Numbered from the stretch's first letter, positions 37,503-46,487 are shown. The stretch is 60,989 nucleotides of DNA from an uncultured Collinsella sp. (GCA_937937835.1 CALDBJ010000114.1:1-60989); one strand, 5' to 3'. A program made the numbers and translations. The notes: generated by a model not told the origin, from the sequence alone.

Positions 37503-38425
37503 TGGGTACCGTGAACATGGCCGTCGATTTCGGCGGCGTCAAGATGCAGAACCCCATCAACACCGCAGCCGGTACCTTTGGCTACGGTTGGCAGTTCCAG
37601 AACTTCTTTGATGTTTCCCAGCTGGGCGCCATCACCACCAAGGGTTGCGCTGCCGAGCCCTGGCCCGGCAACCCCGCGCCCCGCATGGCCGAGATCCCGG
37701 GCGGCATGATCAACTCCGTGGGCCTTCAGAACCCTGGCGTGGCTGCCTTTGCTCGCGAGTCCGGTCCGTGGCTCGAGCAGCTCTCCAAGGACGGTTGCCA
37801 GGTCATCTGCCAGGTCGCCGGTCACTCCGTCGAGGAGTTTGTCCGCGCGCTCGAGATGTATGTCGAGCTGTGTCCCTGGGCTGCCGGCTACGAGATCAAC
37901 GTGAGCTGCCCTAATATCGCCGCCGGCGGTGCCGCCATGGGCTCCACGCCCGAGGGCGCCTCTTCCGTTATGGCTGCCTGCCGTAAGGTGACCGATAAGC
38001 CGCTGTTCGTGAAGATGGCGCCGGTCAACGTCGCCGAGATCGCCAGGGCCCTCGAGGCTGCCGGTGCCGACGGCCTTTCAGTCATCAACTCTATCCAGGG
38101 CATGGCCATCGACGTCCATACCCGCAAGTCCCGCGTGGCCAAGCCCAAGGGCGGCCTTTCGGGCCCGCTGTGCCACCACATCGCCGTGCGCATGGTCTGG
38201 GAGGTTGCCCAGGCCGTCGATATCCCCATCAACGGTGTCGGCGGTGTCATGACCGGAGAAGATGCGGCCGAGTTTATCCTGGCCGGCGCCACCTGCGTGT
38301 CGGTCGGTATAGCCAACTTCGTCGATCCGTGCGCTTCGCTCAAGATCGCGCATGAGCTCGAGGCCTGGGCCGAGTCCCAGGGCGTAAAGGACATCAACGA
38401 ACTGGTAGGTGCTTTCGAATGCTAG
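37502..38425 (+). CDS. pyrD: Dihydroorotate dehydrogenase 1B, catalytic
   Basis: Class 1B DHODH, 307 aa, FMN barrel, works with PyrK. The active-site Cys is in NVSCPNI; the FMN phosphate site is in GVGGVMTGEDAAEF. Starts possible at GTG 37502, GTG 37511 or ATG 37517; the second and third give an N-terminus closer to relatives (MAVDFGGVKMQNP). It overlaps pyrF by 7 bases. Confidence 0.95.
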   Translation: MGTVNMAVDFGGVKMQNPINTAAGTFGYGWQFQNFFDVSQLGAITTKGCAAEPWPGNPAPRMAEIPGGMINSVGLQNPGVAAFARESGPWLEQLSKDGCQVICQVAGHSVEEFVRALEMYVELCPWAAGYEINVSCPNIAAGGAAMGSTPEGASSVMAACRKVTDKPLFVKMAPVNVAEIARALEAAGADGLSVINSIQGMAIDVHTRKSRVAKPKGGLSGPLCHHIAVRMVWEVAQAVDIPINGVGGVMTGEDAAEFILAGATCVSVGIANFVDPCASLKIAHELEAWAESQGVKDINELVGAFEC

Positions 38426-39135
38426 AGACCGATGCCCGCGACCGCGTAATCGTCGCCCTCGACTGCGACCGTGAGCGTGCGCTCGAGCTTGCCCACGAGC
38501 TTTCGGGCCATGCCGCCTGGCTCAAGGTTGGCATGACGCTCTATTACGCTGAGGGCCCCGAGATCGTCAAGACCTTTAAGGACCTGGGCTTTAAGGTCTT
38601 CCTTGACCTTAAGTTCCATGATATTCCGCATCAGGTTCGCGGTGCCGCCCGTTCGGCCTCGCTTGCCGGTGCCGACCTGCTCTCGGTTCACGGCTTGGGT
38701 TCGGGCGCCATGCTCGCTGCCTGCCGCGAGGGTGCCGAGGAGGCGCGCGAGGACCGCGCCAAGCTCGTCGCCATCACCGTGCTCACGAGCATGAATCAGG
38801 ATGCCTTGAGCGAGATTGGCGTCGAGTCGCCGGTGGCCGAGGAGGCCGCCCGCCTGGCAAAGCTCGCTCAGGCCAACGGCATCGATGGCATCGTGTGCTC
38901 GCCGATGGAGGCTCACGACATGCGTGAGCTGCTGGGTCCCGATGCCCTGATCGTGACTCCGGGTGTGCGTCCGGTGGGTGCCGCCTTAGGCGACCAGTCC
39001 CGCGTGGCGACGCCTTCCCAGGCTATCGAGCGTGGCGCAAGCCACATTGTGGTGGGCCGACCCATCACCGGCGCCGACGATCCGGTTGCCGCCTTTGACG
39101 CCATTGTCGCCGAGCTGGTCGAAAACGTCGCGTAA
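38419..39135 (+). CDS. pyrF: Orotidine-5'-phosphate decarboxylase
   Basis: OMP decarboxylase, 238 aa, makes UMP. The catalytic Asp/Lys array is DLKFHDIPHQV; VTPGVRPVG and HIVVGRPITGA bind phosphate. It is the last gene of the operon. pyrE and the carbamoyl phosphate synthetase genes are not in this window. Confidence 0.96.
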   Translation: MLETDARDRVIVALDCDRERALELAHELSGHAAWLKVGMTLYYAEGPEIVKTFKDLGFKVFLDLKFHDIPHQVRGAARSASLAGADLLSVHGLGSGAMLAACREGAEEAREDRAKLVAITVLTSMNQDALSEIGVESPVAEEAARLAKLAQANGIDGIVCSPMEAHDMRELLGPDALIVTPGVRPVGAALGDQSRVATPSQAIERGASHIVVGRPITGADDPVAAFDAIVAELVENVA

Positions 39136-39180
39136 AAGATTCCCCTAAGTCACCACTTTTGGGTCTCATTAGCACAAAAT

Positions 39181-39238
39181 AGCCCCTGTACCTGCGTAAA
39201 CTTTCCCATCCTTTGTGTGGAATCGCAGGTCAGGGGCT
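39181..39238 (+). terminator. Long-loop hairpin after pyrF
   Basis: AGCCCCTG-T-ACCTGCG (39181-39196) pairs with 39224-39238: 15 bp, one bulged T and a 27-base loop. Only a weak T tract follows. It may end the pyr operon, but the large loop is atypical; it might also be a small structured RNA or repeat. Confidence 0.45.
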
Positions 39239-39321
39239 TAACTTTGGGCGCAGTATATTGCACTTTTTGCGGGTATCGTCTAACCTATGGAGCCGCGATT
39301 GGCCATTTTGTACGTTTTACG

Positions 39322-39330
39322 TGCTAAAAT
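39322..39330 (+). promoter_or_regulatory. mihF promoter, extended -10
   Basis: TGC-TAAAAT, 45 bases before mihF. It lies in an imperfect dyad (CATTTT..ACGT-TTT-ACGT..AAAATG, 39304-39331), so the -10 itself could be an operator. Confidence 0.5.
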
Positions 39331-39374
39331 GCCAATTATTGAATCAGATATAACCCAACTATTTGGAGGTACGA

Positions 39375-39683
39375 ATGGCACTCCCTCAGCTTACCGATGA
39401 GCAGCGCAAGCAGGCTCTTGAGAAGGCTGCTGCCGCACGTCACGCCCGCGCTGAGCTTCGCGAGCAGATCAAGAAGGGCGAGAAGTCCCTCGAGTCCGTG
39501 CTCAACTCCGATGACCCCATCGCTTCCCGCATGAAGGTTTCCACCCTCATCGAGTCTCTCCCTGGTTATGGCAAGGCCAAGGCCGCCAAGATCATGGAGG
39601 AGCTCGGTATCTCCGCTACCCGTCGCGTCCAGGGCCTCGGCGTCCGTCAGCGCGAGCAGCTCCTCGAGCAGCTGACCAAATAA
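39375..39683 (+). CDS. mihF: Actinobacterial integration host factor
   Basis: mIHF, 102 aa, a nucleoid-associated protein unrelated in fold to the alpha/beta IHF of enterobacteria. It is a Lys/Arg-rich helical protein with a helix-two-turns-helix DNA-binding end seen as LIESLPGYGKAKAAKIMEEL and ATRRVQGLGVRQ. ATG 39375 follows TTGGAGG. The order mihF-gmk-rpoZ is a hallmark of actinobacteria and the best taxonomic marker in the window. Confidence 0.93.
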   Translation: MALPQLTDEQRKQALEKAAAARHARAELREQIKKGEKSLESVLNSDDPIASRMKVSTLIESLPGYGKAKAAKIMEELGISATRRVQGLGVRQREQLLEQLTK

Positions 39684-40253
39684 GTGAGCGCTCAGGATTC
39701 CAAGCTCTTTGTGATTTCTGGACCGTCAGGCGCAGGCAAGGGTACGCTCGTCACTCGTGTGCGCGAGCGCCGCTCGAACCTGGGCCTGACGGTTTCGGCT
39801 ACCACGCGAGCACCACGCAAAGGTGAGGTCGACGGCGTCAACTACTTTTTTCTGACGCGCGAGGAGTTCGACCGCCGCGTGGCAAACGGTGAGTTTGTTG
39901 AGTGGGCCGAGGTTCACGGTAACTGCTACGGCACGTTGGTGAGCGAGGTCACATCCAAGCTCGCCTCTGGCGCATCTCTGATTTTGGAGATCGATGTCCA
40001 GGGCGCCCTGCAGGTGAAGGAGCGTTTCCCCGAGGCCGTGCTGATCTTTATCAAGCCGCCTTCGCTTGAGGTGCTCCGCGAGCGTCTAGTCGGTCGCGGT
40101 ACCGAGACGCCCGAGACGATTGAGCTGCGTATGGCAAACGCCGCCGATGAGCTTGCCCTTGCCGACCGCTACGACGACGTCGTGGTTAATGACGATCTCG
40201 ACCGCGCGACCGAGGAGCTCGTTCGCGTTCTCGATATGCATGAAAGGATCTGA
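39684..40253 (+). CDS. gmk: Guanylate kinase
   Basis: Gmk, 189 aa, phosphorylates GMP to GDP. The P-loop is SGPSGAGKGTL, the GMP-binding block TTRAPRKGEVDGVNYFF, and the lid region follows near GRGTETPE. GTG 39684 follows the mihF stop with no gap. Full length. Confidence 0.97.
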   Translation: MSAQDSKLFVISGPSGAGKGTLVTRVRERRSNLGLTVSATTRAPRKGEVDGVNYFFLTREEFDRRVANGEFVEWAEVHGNCYGTLVSEVTSKLASGASLILEIDVQGALQVKERFPEAVLIFIKPPSLEVLRERLVGRGTETPETIELRMANAADELALADRYDDVVVNDDLDRATEELVRVLDMHERI

Positions 40254-40258
40254 GGTCC

Positions 40259-40540
40259 GTGTCCGTTGTAAAGCCTTGCATTGACGATCTTCTGGAGAAG
40301 ACCGATCACAACCGCTTCCTGCTCGCTTCGCTTGCCTCCAAGCGCGCCTGCGACATCAATAGCATGCTGCGTGGCCAGCACAATCGCGTGCTTGCCGTCC
40401 AGGATGTCGATGACATCACCATCGGGCTTTCCGGTGCCGATACCATCTCGATGGCTATGGACGAGATTGTCGACGGCGACATCTCTTACGACGAGGCCCG
40501 TTACGAGAAGGCGCTCGGCCACAAGGTTGCTGAAGCCTAA
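40259..40540 (+). CDS. rpoZ: RNA polymerase omega subunit
   Basis: Omega, 93 aa, assists beta-prime folding and enzyme assembly. The N-terminal pattern KPCIDDLLEKTDHNRFLLASLASKRA (conserved helices) is clear, though the divergent C-terminus is short. GTG 40259 follows the gmk stop by 5 bases with AGGATCTGAGG before it. Confidence 0.92.
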   Translation: MSVVKPCIDDLLEKTDHNRFLLASLASKRACDINSMLRGQHNRVLAVQDVDDITIGLSGADTISMAMDEIVDGDISYDEARYEKALGHKVAEA

Positions 40541-41785
40541 ATGGCGGCTCGCGTCTGCCTGGTCCACTATCACGAGGTTGGACTGAAGGGTAAGAACCGC
40601 GCATATTTTGAGCATATCCTCATGGATAACATCAAGGCGGCCTTGGCCGCCTTTTCCGTGAATGCCGTGTCTCGAATTTCCGGTTATATCCTCGTGACCT
40701 TTAACGAGCATCAGGCCGACGAGGCGGCGCGTGTCATTCGCACCGTTCCCGGCGTTGCTCGCGTGTCTTTGGCGTATCACACCAATCGCGACCCTCAGGA
40801 GTACTGTGCCGCCGCCGTGAAGGCGCTGCGCGAGTTTGGTTCCTTCGATTCGTTTAAGGTGCACGCCAAGCGCTCCAATACCGACTATGAGCTCACCTCG
40901 ATTGACATCAATCGTCAGGTGGGCGAGGTGCTGTGTGAGGCCTTCCCCGATAAAAAGGTTCAAATGCACGACCCCGATGCGATGGTGCACGTACTGGTGG
41001 TCCAGGGTAGCGTTTATGTGTACGCGCGCTCCGAGCGCGGCGTGGGCGGTCTGCCGGTGGGTTCTGCCGGCAAGGTCGTGACGCTGCTGTCGTCGGGTAT
41101 CGATTCTCCGGTGGCGACCTGGATGCTCGCGCGTCGCGGCGCGGTGTGCGTGCCGGTACATTTCTCCGGTCGTCCGCAGACGCCCGATACGAGCGAGTAT
41201 TTGGTGCAGGACATCATCCGTGCGCTTGAGCCGGGTGTCCAGATCGGCCGCCTGTACGTGGTGCCGTTTGGTGACTGCCAGCGTGAGATTTCGGTCACCT
41301 GTCCCAGCAACCTGCGCGTGATCATGTATCGCCGCATTATGTATTCGGTTGCCGAGCGCATTGCGCACATCGAGGGCGCCAAGGCCATCGTGACGGGCGA
41401 ATCGCTTGGGCAGGTTGCCTCCCAAACGCTTGAGAATATCATGGCCGTCAACGAGGCCGTGAAGATCCCCGTGTTCCGTCCTCTCATCGGTTCGGACAAG
41501 CAGGAGATCATCGCGCGCGCCGAGGAGATCGGTACGTTTGATATCTCGACTGAGGCCGCTCCCGACTGCTGCACGCTGTTTATGCCGCGCCGTCCCGAGA
41601 CGCACGCCAAACTCGATGCCGTGCATGAGGCCTGGGAGTTGTTCGATCACGAGGAGATGATCGAGCGCCTGCTCAAGCAGACCGAGTATATCGACTTCGA
41701 GAGCAATACGTATAAGGCCCCTAAGACCTTAAAACGCAAACATTCGGAGCTTGCTCCGCGTGAGATTTACCAAGATCACGAGTAA
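40541..41785 (+). CDS. thiI: tRNA 4-thiouridine sulfurtransferase ThiI
   Basis: ThiI, 414 aa, inserts sulfur at tRNA U8 and may supply sulfur for thiamine. It has an N-terminal ferredoxin-like and THUMP region (residues 1-170) and a PP-loop ATPase motif LLSSGIDSPVATWML near 180. The E. coli-type rhodanese domain is absent, as in Gram-positives. A conserved Cys pair occurs in CCTLFMP. ATG 40541 is adjacent to the rpoZ stop. It ends at a strong terminator. Confidence 0.94.
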   Translation: MAARVCLVHYHEVGLKGKNRAYFEHILMDNIKAALAAFSVNAVSRISGYILVTFNEHQADEAARVIRTVPGVARVSLAYHTNRDPQEYCAAAVKALREFGSFDSFKVHAKRSNTDYELTSIDINRQVGEVLCEAFPDKKVQMHDPDAMVHVLVVQGSVYVYARSERGVGGLPVGSAGKVVTLLSSGIDSPVATWMLARRGAVCVPVHFSGRPQTPDTSEYLVQDIIRALEPGVQIGRLYVVPFGDCQREISVTCPSNLRVIMYRRIMYSVAERIAHIEGAKAIVTGESLGQVASQTLENIMAVNEAVKIPVFRPLIGSDKQEIIARAEEIGTFDISTEAAPDCCTLFMPRRPETHAKLDAVHEAWELFDHEEMIERLLKQTEYIDFESNTYKAPKTLKRKHSELAPREIYQDHE

Positions 41786-41795
41786 TTTTGTGCAT

Positions 41796-41828
41796 AGACC
41801 GACGATGCGCCTGCATCGTCGGTCTTTT
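41796..41828 (+). terminator. thiI terminator
   Basis: A perfect 13-bp stem (AGACCGACGATGC), loop GCCT, then TTTT. Closes the mihF-thiI operon. Confidence 0.93.
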
Positions 41829-41998
41829 GCTATCTGGGCATTTTGCGGCTAAGTGTTCATTTGCTGACGTGTGCCTGAATAAATGGACAGATTTGTGCAA
41901 GGTTTTGGTCGGTTTTTGGTTTGACCGCTAAAACCGGTTTTGGAGCGTGGCTGTTGCAGGGCTCCTTTCCTGACACGATGGTGTTGGGAGGTTTTGCT
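41829..41998 (+). promoter_or_regulatory. comEA upstream region
   Basis: There is no gene here. A 12-bp palindrome AAAACCGGTTTT (41930-41941) and a GGTC/GACC inverted pair (41907-41925) lie 58-90 bases before comEA. They are candidate regulatory sites for the competence genes. No confident -10 was found. Confidence 0.35.
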
Positions 41999-42712
41999 AT
42001 GGCGCAGCGCGAACAACACGAACGGGTCAAACGGATGGACCGCTTGGCGGACAAGCTGCTCGGTCATAAGGCAGTGGTGATGGCGATACTGGTCGTCATT
42101 GCGATGGCGAGCGGCTTGGCGATGGCGAACCTTGGCGGCGGTGCCGGTGGTGTGTCGTTTGAGCGCACTGACGGTACGGGCTCGTTGGTGGAGCCGGGAT
42201 CCGGTGATGCCTCGAGCGGAAAGACATCCGAAGGTTCTTCGACTAAGGCTTCTGCCGCGGCAGAGGTCTATGTCGATGTCGATGGCGCCGTTGTGTCGCC
42301 AGGTGTATATCGTCTCAAAGACGGCGCGCGGGTGGCTCAGGCGATTGATGCCGCCGGCGGGCTGGCGCCCGAGGCAGACGTTACGGGGCTCAATCGGGCA
42401 TCTAAGGTCACTGATGGACAAAAAATCCACGTTCCAACGGTAGGGGAGCAGCAGGCGTCCATTGCGGAAGCCGATGTTGATGGTGGGGCTTCCGCATCGT
42501 CGGGCGTGAGTGGCGCTACAGGCCTAGTAAACATCAATACGGCAAGCGCGGCGGAGCTGCAGACGCTTTCGGGCATCGGGCCTTCTATGGCCCAGTCAAT
42601 TATCGACGAACGGACGCAAAACGGGGCCTTTGCCTCGGTCGATGACCTTATGCGCGTATCGGGGATCGGTGAGAAGAAACTCGCCAAAATTAAAGATTGC
42701 ATCTGTGTATGA
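41999..42712 (+). CDS. comEA: Competence DNA-binding protein ComEA
   Basis: ComEA, 237 aa, membrane-anchored receptor for incoming DNA. One N-terminal membrane helix (VVMAILVVIAMASGLAMA, about residues 28-45), a low-complexity Ser/Gly/Thr linker, an SLBB domain (VYVDVDGAVVSPGVYRL) and two helix-hairpin-helix motifs at the end (VNINTASAAELQTLSGIGPS; FASVDDLMRVSGIGEKK). ATG 41999 follows GGGAGG. It overlaps comEC by 4 bases. Confidence 0.95.
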   Translation: MAQREQHERVKRMDRLADKLLGHKAVVMAILVVIAMASGLAMANLGGGAGGVSFERTDGTGSLVEPGSGDASSGKTSEGSSTKASAAAEVYVDVDGAVVSPGVYRLKDGARVAQAIDAAGGLAPEADVTGLNRASKVTDGQKIHVPTVGEQQASIAEADVDGGASASSGVSGATGLVNINTASAAELQTLSGIGPSMAQSIIDERTQNGAFASVDDLMRVSGIGEKKLAKIKDCICV

Positions 42713-45012
42713 GTGCGACCGAGCGCGAGCATGGGATACCACCGCGCCCATTGATGCCGTGGACGATGGCCCTGTGTGCCGGCATGTGCGTGAGCTGTGC
42801 CTTGGTGCTCAACGTGGCCGCTGATGCGCTGCTGAGGGAGCAGGTGCCGGCGGTCGGGCCGCTATGGGCCATTCCCGTTGCGGCGGCGGTCTTCGTTGTG
42901 CTGGCTCAATCTTGTGCGCGGCTTGCCCCTTGGAAGCGGTGGCTGTATGCCGCGTCCGTCGGTCTCGTGGCGGGAGCGGTCGTCTCGGCGTGGTGGGCTG
43001 TGGGCGCGCTCAGCGCCTCGAAGGCGCTCGACGGTCGAGCGGCAAGCGGCCTCGAGTTTGTCGTGCAGGGTGATCCATCACTAAACGACGACGTGTATTC
43101 CTATACCTGCGAGGCACGCGCGGACGGTAAGAACTTGGCAGCGGTTCGCCTATCGTGTGACCGCGAGCTCAAGGTCGGGGCGCACGTGCGTGTTATCGGT
43201 CGCGTTTCACGTTTTGAGAACGATGCATATGGACGATCGCGCGTGCTCCGAGGCGAGGTGCGCAAGGTTAAAGCCGTTCGGATTGTGTCGGTCGATGAGG
43301 GCTCTCCGGGGCCGCTGCTTCGGCTGCGAAATGGGCTGCTTGCGTCCATCGCGCCTGCGACTGACTCGGCGCGTGCGCTCATGGCCGGTGTCGTCTGCGG
43401 TCGTTCGGCCGAGCTGCGCGCCCAGCCGGCGGGCGACTGGTTTTCGGTGACGGGGACGGCGCATCTTATCGCCGTCTCGGGCAGCCATTTGGCTATCGTG
43501 GGGTTTGTAATCGAGAGCGTATTGCAAAAGACTCGCATCTCACGTGGTCTTCAGCGGGCGATATTGGCGATAACGCTTGTGGACTACGCTGCCTTTACGG
43601 GCGCGTCTCCCTCGGCTGTGCGCGCGTGCTGCATGGTGTTCGCGACGCTTGTCGTAAACGGCGCGGGTCGTCGCCGGCACGGCGCATCGGCGCTCTTCGT
43701 AACCATGTCCATCTTTGTGCTACTGCGACCGACGGTGCTGTTCGAGATGGGCTTTCAGCTTTCATGTGCCAGCGTCTTAGCCATTCTGTGCTTTTGCCCC
43801 TATGCGACCTACGCTTTGGGTGAGCTGGGTGTGTCATCGGGCGTTGCCGGCATGCTTTCCGTCACGCTGTGCTCGCAACTGGCGACTCTTCCCATTACCA
43901 TTCCCGCCTTCGGTACGTTCTCGCTCATTGCTCCGCTGGCAAATGCGGTCATCGGTCCGGTGGTGAGCGTGCTGCTTGCCGTGTCGATCGTGCTGGTTCC
44001 CTTTTCGCTCGTGGCGCCGTTGCGGACTTGGGCGCTCGTTGTGCCCATGATTGCCGCCCGTTGCGCGCTGTTCTTCGAGCAGCTGTTTGCCGCCGTGCCG
44101 GGTGCATCCGTGAGCGTGCCGCCCGATAGCATGTGGATTTACCTAGTGCCGTGTGTGCTGGCGGTTCTGCTGGTCTGGTGGCCGCGTCCCCGCGCACGTC
44201 CTATGGCGGTGGGGCTTGCATGCCTGGTGCTCTTGGCTGCGATTCCGTACGTCTACTGGGATCGATTCGCGCCGCCTTCGGTGACGGTGCTCGATGTGGG
44301 CCAGGCCGATGCGATTCTTATTCGCCAGGGCAGCGCAGTGGCACTCGTCGACTGCGGGCTCGACGAGCGCGTGGTGGCGGCGTTGGTTCGCAATAACGTG
44401 CACCATATCGATGCCGTCTTTGTGACGCATTGGGATGAGGACCACTGGGGTGGTCTGCCTGCCGTGCTCGAACAGTTTTCGGTCAGAACGATTGCCGTGG
44501 CGGCGGATGCGCTGGAGGATGCTCCTGCCGAGGTATTGAACCGACCTGGCGTGGAGTATCGGCAGGTGCGCCGTGGGGATACGGTCGACATCGGCTCATT
44601 TTGCGCCCGCGTGATGTGGCCATTCGAGTCCGTGGATGGCGAGGGAAATGAGGACTCGCTTGTCCTGCTGCTCTCTTATGTTCAGGAAGGCAAGGGCCTG
44701 CGTGTGCTCCTCACCGGTGATGCCGAGCTCGATCAAGAACGGGAATTCGTGCAGGAGGTGGGGGATATCGATGTACTTAAACTTGGACATCACGGCTCTA
44801 AGGTTTCAGCCGATGGTGAGTTGCTGGACGTCCTGAAGCCCGAGCTTTCCCTCGCGAGCGCGGGCGAGGGGAATCGATACGGCCATCCGTCCGATGCCTG
44901 CATCGATGCCGTTAAGGAAGCGGGCGGCGTGTTCGCGTGCACCATCGAACACGGCGACATTACCGTCACGCCAACTGCGAATGGCTTTGCGATGCGATGC
45001 CAGCGACCGTGA
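42709..45012 (+). CDS. comEC: DNA uptake channel ComEC/Rec2
   Basis: ComEC, 767 aa, membrane channel for single-stranded DNA. N-terminal helices, an OB-like domain (about residues 90-190), the competence domain with many membrane helices (VSGSHLAIVGFVIES block), and a C-terminal metallo-beta-lactamase domain. The latter shows TVLDVGQADAILI and the metal motif THWDEDHWGG, plus KLGHHGSK. ATG 42709 overlaps the comEA stop. No comEB lies between them. Confidence 0.95.
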   Translation: MSATEREHGIPPRPLMPWTMALCAGMCVSCALVLNVAADALLREQVPAVGPLWAIPVAAAVFVVLAQSCARLAPWKRWLYAASVGLVAGAVVSAWWAVGALSASKALDGRAASGLEFVVQGDPSLNDDVYSYTCEARADGKNLAAVRLSCDRELKVGAHVRVIGRVSRFENDAYGRSRVLRGEVRKVKAVRIVSVDEGSPGPLLRLRNGLLASIAPATDSARALMAGVVCGRSAELRAQPAGDWFSVTGTAHLIAVSGSHLAIVGFVIESVLQKTRISRGLQRAILAITLVDYAAFTGASPSAVRACCMVFATLVVNGAGRRRHGASALFVTMSIFVLLRPTVLFEMGFQLSCASVLAILCFCPYATYALGELGVSSGVAGMLSVTLCSQLATLPITIPAFGTFSLIAPLANAVIGPVVSVLLAVSIVLVPFSLVAPLRTWALVVPMIAARCALFFEQLFAAVPGASVSVPPDSMWIYLVPCVLAVLLVWWPRPRARPMAVGLACLVLLAAIPYVYWDRFAPPSVTVLDVGQADAILIRQGSAVALVDCGLDERVVAALVRNNVHHIDAVFVTHWDEDHWGGLPAVLEQFSVRTIAVAADALEDAPAEVLNRPGVEYRQVRRGDTVDIGSFCARVMWPFESVDGEGNEDSLVLLLSYVQEGKGLRVLLTGDAELDQEREFVQEVGDIDVLKLGHHGSKVSADGELLDVLKPELSLASAGEGNRYGHPSDACIDAVKEAGGVFACTIEHGDITVTPTANGFAMRCQRP

Positions 45013-45020
45013 CGACGTCG

Positions 45021-45050
45021 TTGGCGTGTGGTGGGCCCCTGGGCTAGAAT
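45021..45050 (+). promoter_or_regulatory. Candidate holA promoter
   Basis: TTGGCG (45021-45026), 18 bases, TAGAAT (45045-45050), starting right at the comEC stop. A perfect palindrome ACGACGTCGT (45012-45021) abuts the -35. Confidence 0.5.
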
Positions 45051-45090
45051 GGCACGGAACGAATACGAAGGCCTGCGGGAGGGGAGCGCA

Positions 45091-46053
45091 ATGTCCGAAA
45101 CCGGTCTGCTGCCGGCATATCTGATCGTCGGTACCGACGGAGTCAAGCGCGATCACGCCGTCTCGCGTATGAAAGCGCGTCTGGAAAAGTCGGGTATGGT
45201 CGAGTTCAACCTCGACGAGCGTGACATGACCAAGGACCCCGATATCGAGTCCATTATCGGATCGCTTAACACCTTTCCCATGGGCAGCGAGTTTCGCCTG
45301 GTAATCCTTGACGGCTGTTCAAAGCTCGCCAAGGCGGTCTCGGAGCCGCTTGTCGAGTATTTGGCGAGTCCCAGCCCCACAACGGTCTGCCTCATCATCG
45401 CCGACTCGCTTGCCAAGAACACGCGCCTGTATAAGGCGATCGCCAAGATCGACAAGAAGGCCGTGATCGATTGCTCCGGCACCAAGCGCTGGGAGCTTCC
45501 GCGCCGCGTACAGCAGATGGCGACGCAGCACGGCAAGTCGATCTCGACGGCGGCCGCTGAGGAACTCGTCTCGCGTTCGGGTGAAAACACTCGCATGCTC
45601 GATAACGACTTGGCTAAGCTTGCCCAGATGGTCGAGGCGCCCCAGATTGAGCTTGCCGACGTTGAGCGCTGGATTGTACGTACGGCCGAGGTTCAACCCT
45701 GGGACTTTCTCAATGCGGTCTCGGCCCGTGACATGCGACGCTCGCTCGAGCTTTTCAATCTATTGCCCGCCAAGAGCTACGTGTGGACTTACACGTTGCT
45801 GTGCGGCCGCATCCGCGAGCTTATCGTCGCCAAGGCGCTCGATGCGCGCGGACAGGGTCGTGAGCTGGCCGCAACGCTCAAGCTCCAGTCCTGGCAGGTC
45901 AAGAATCACCTGACCTGGGCACGTCGCTTTTCGATGGCAGAGCTCGTCGCAGCGCTCGAGGGTGCCGTTGATGTGGAGCTCGCGCTCAAGGGTTCGGCCG
46001 ATTCTGAGACCGCGCTTTTGCTCTGGATTACGAACATCTTGAGAAAATCGTGA
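45091..46053 (+). CDS. holA: DNA polymerase III delta subunit
   Basis: HolA, 320 aa, clamp-loader subunit that opens the beta clamp. The N-terminus PAYLIVGTDGVKRDHAV resembles the family opening, and the AAA+-like domain carries no Walker A, as usual. The C-terminal collar contains AVSARDMRRSLELFNLLPAKS and ILRKS. ATG 45091 follows GGGAGGGGAG. HolA next to comEC and rpsT is a common Gram-positive order. Confidence 0.92.
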   Translation: MSETGLLPAYLIVGTDGVKRDHAVSRMKARLEKSGMVEFNLDERDMTKDPDIESIIGSLNTFPMGSEFRLVILDGCSKLAKAVSEPLVEYLASPSPTTVCLIIADSLAKNTRLYKAIAKIDKKAVIDCSGTKRWELPRRVQQMATQHGKSISTAAAEELVSRSGENTRMLDNDLAKLAQMVEAPQIELADVERWIVRTAEVQPWDFLNAVSARDMRRSLELFNLLPAKSYVWTYTLLCGRIRELIVAKALDARGQGRELAATLKLQSWQVKNHLTWARRFSMAELVAALEGAVDVELALKGSADSETALLLWITNILRKS

Positions 46054-46102
46054 TGATACCTGCCTATTTGACAAATTCGTTCTATCCCTTTGAGGGGGAG
46101 CG

Positions 46103-46111
46103 TGCTATAGT
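46103..46111 (+). promoter_or_regulatory. rpsT promoter, extended -10
   Basis: TGC-TATAGT, identical to the rpmB element. A perfect TTGACA (46068-46073) lies 32 bases upstream, too far to be its -35. Confidence 0.6.
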
Positions 46112-46121
46112 AGGCGCTTGC

Positions 46122-46150
46122 ATGACCTCACCGTGTCTCAGAGGTGTCAT
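46122..46150 (+). promoter_or_regulatory. rpsT leader hairpin
   Basis: ATGAC+CTC (46122-46129) pairs with GAG (46141-46143) and GTCAT (46146-46150) with a two-base bulge. It lies at the 5' end of the predicted transcript and may take part in S20 autoregulation. Confidence 0.35.
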
Positions 46151-46186
46151 ACATTTTTTGCAAGGAACTCGAAAGGAACTCCAGAA

Positions 46187-46453
46187 GTGGCAAACATCAA
46201 GTCTCAGAAGAAGCGTATCCGCACCAATGAGGCAGCTCGCATGCGTAACAAGGCTGTCAAGTCCGAGCTCAAGACGCTGACCAAGCACGTCCAGTCCGCC
46301 GTCGCCGAGGGCGACGCCGAGAAGGCCCAGGCTGCCCTCAAGACCGTCACCAAGCGTCTCGACATGGCTGCCGCCAAGCATGTTATCCACAAGAACCAGG
46401 CTTCCAACCGCAAGTCCGGTCTTGCCAAGCTCGTGAACAGCATCAACGCCTAA
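46187..46453 (+). CDS. rpsT: 30S ribosomal protein S20
   Basis: S20, 88 aa, a basic three-helix protein binding the 5' domain of 16S rRNA. The N-terminus is MANIKSQKKRIRTNEAAR. The start is GTG 46187, preceded by AAAGGAAC some distance upstream. E. coli rpsT also has a non-ATG start, which takes part in autoregulation. Own promoter and terminator. Confidence 0.96.
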   Translation: MANIKSQKKRIRTNEAARMRNKAVKSELKTLTKHVQSAVAEGDAEKAQAALKTVTKRLDMAAAKHVIHKNQASNRKSGLAKLVNSINA

Positions 46454-46487
46454 GTTGTAAATTTCACACCACACAGATTACGCGCAT

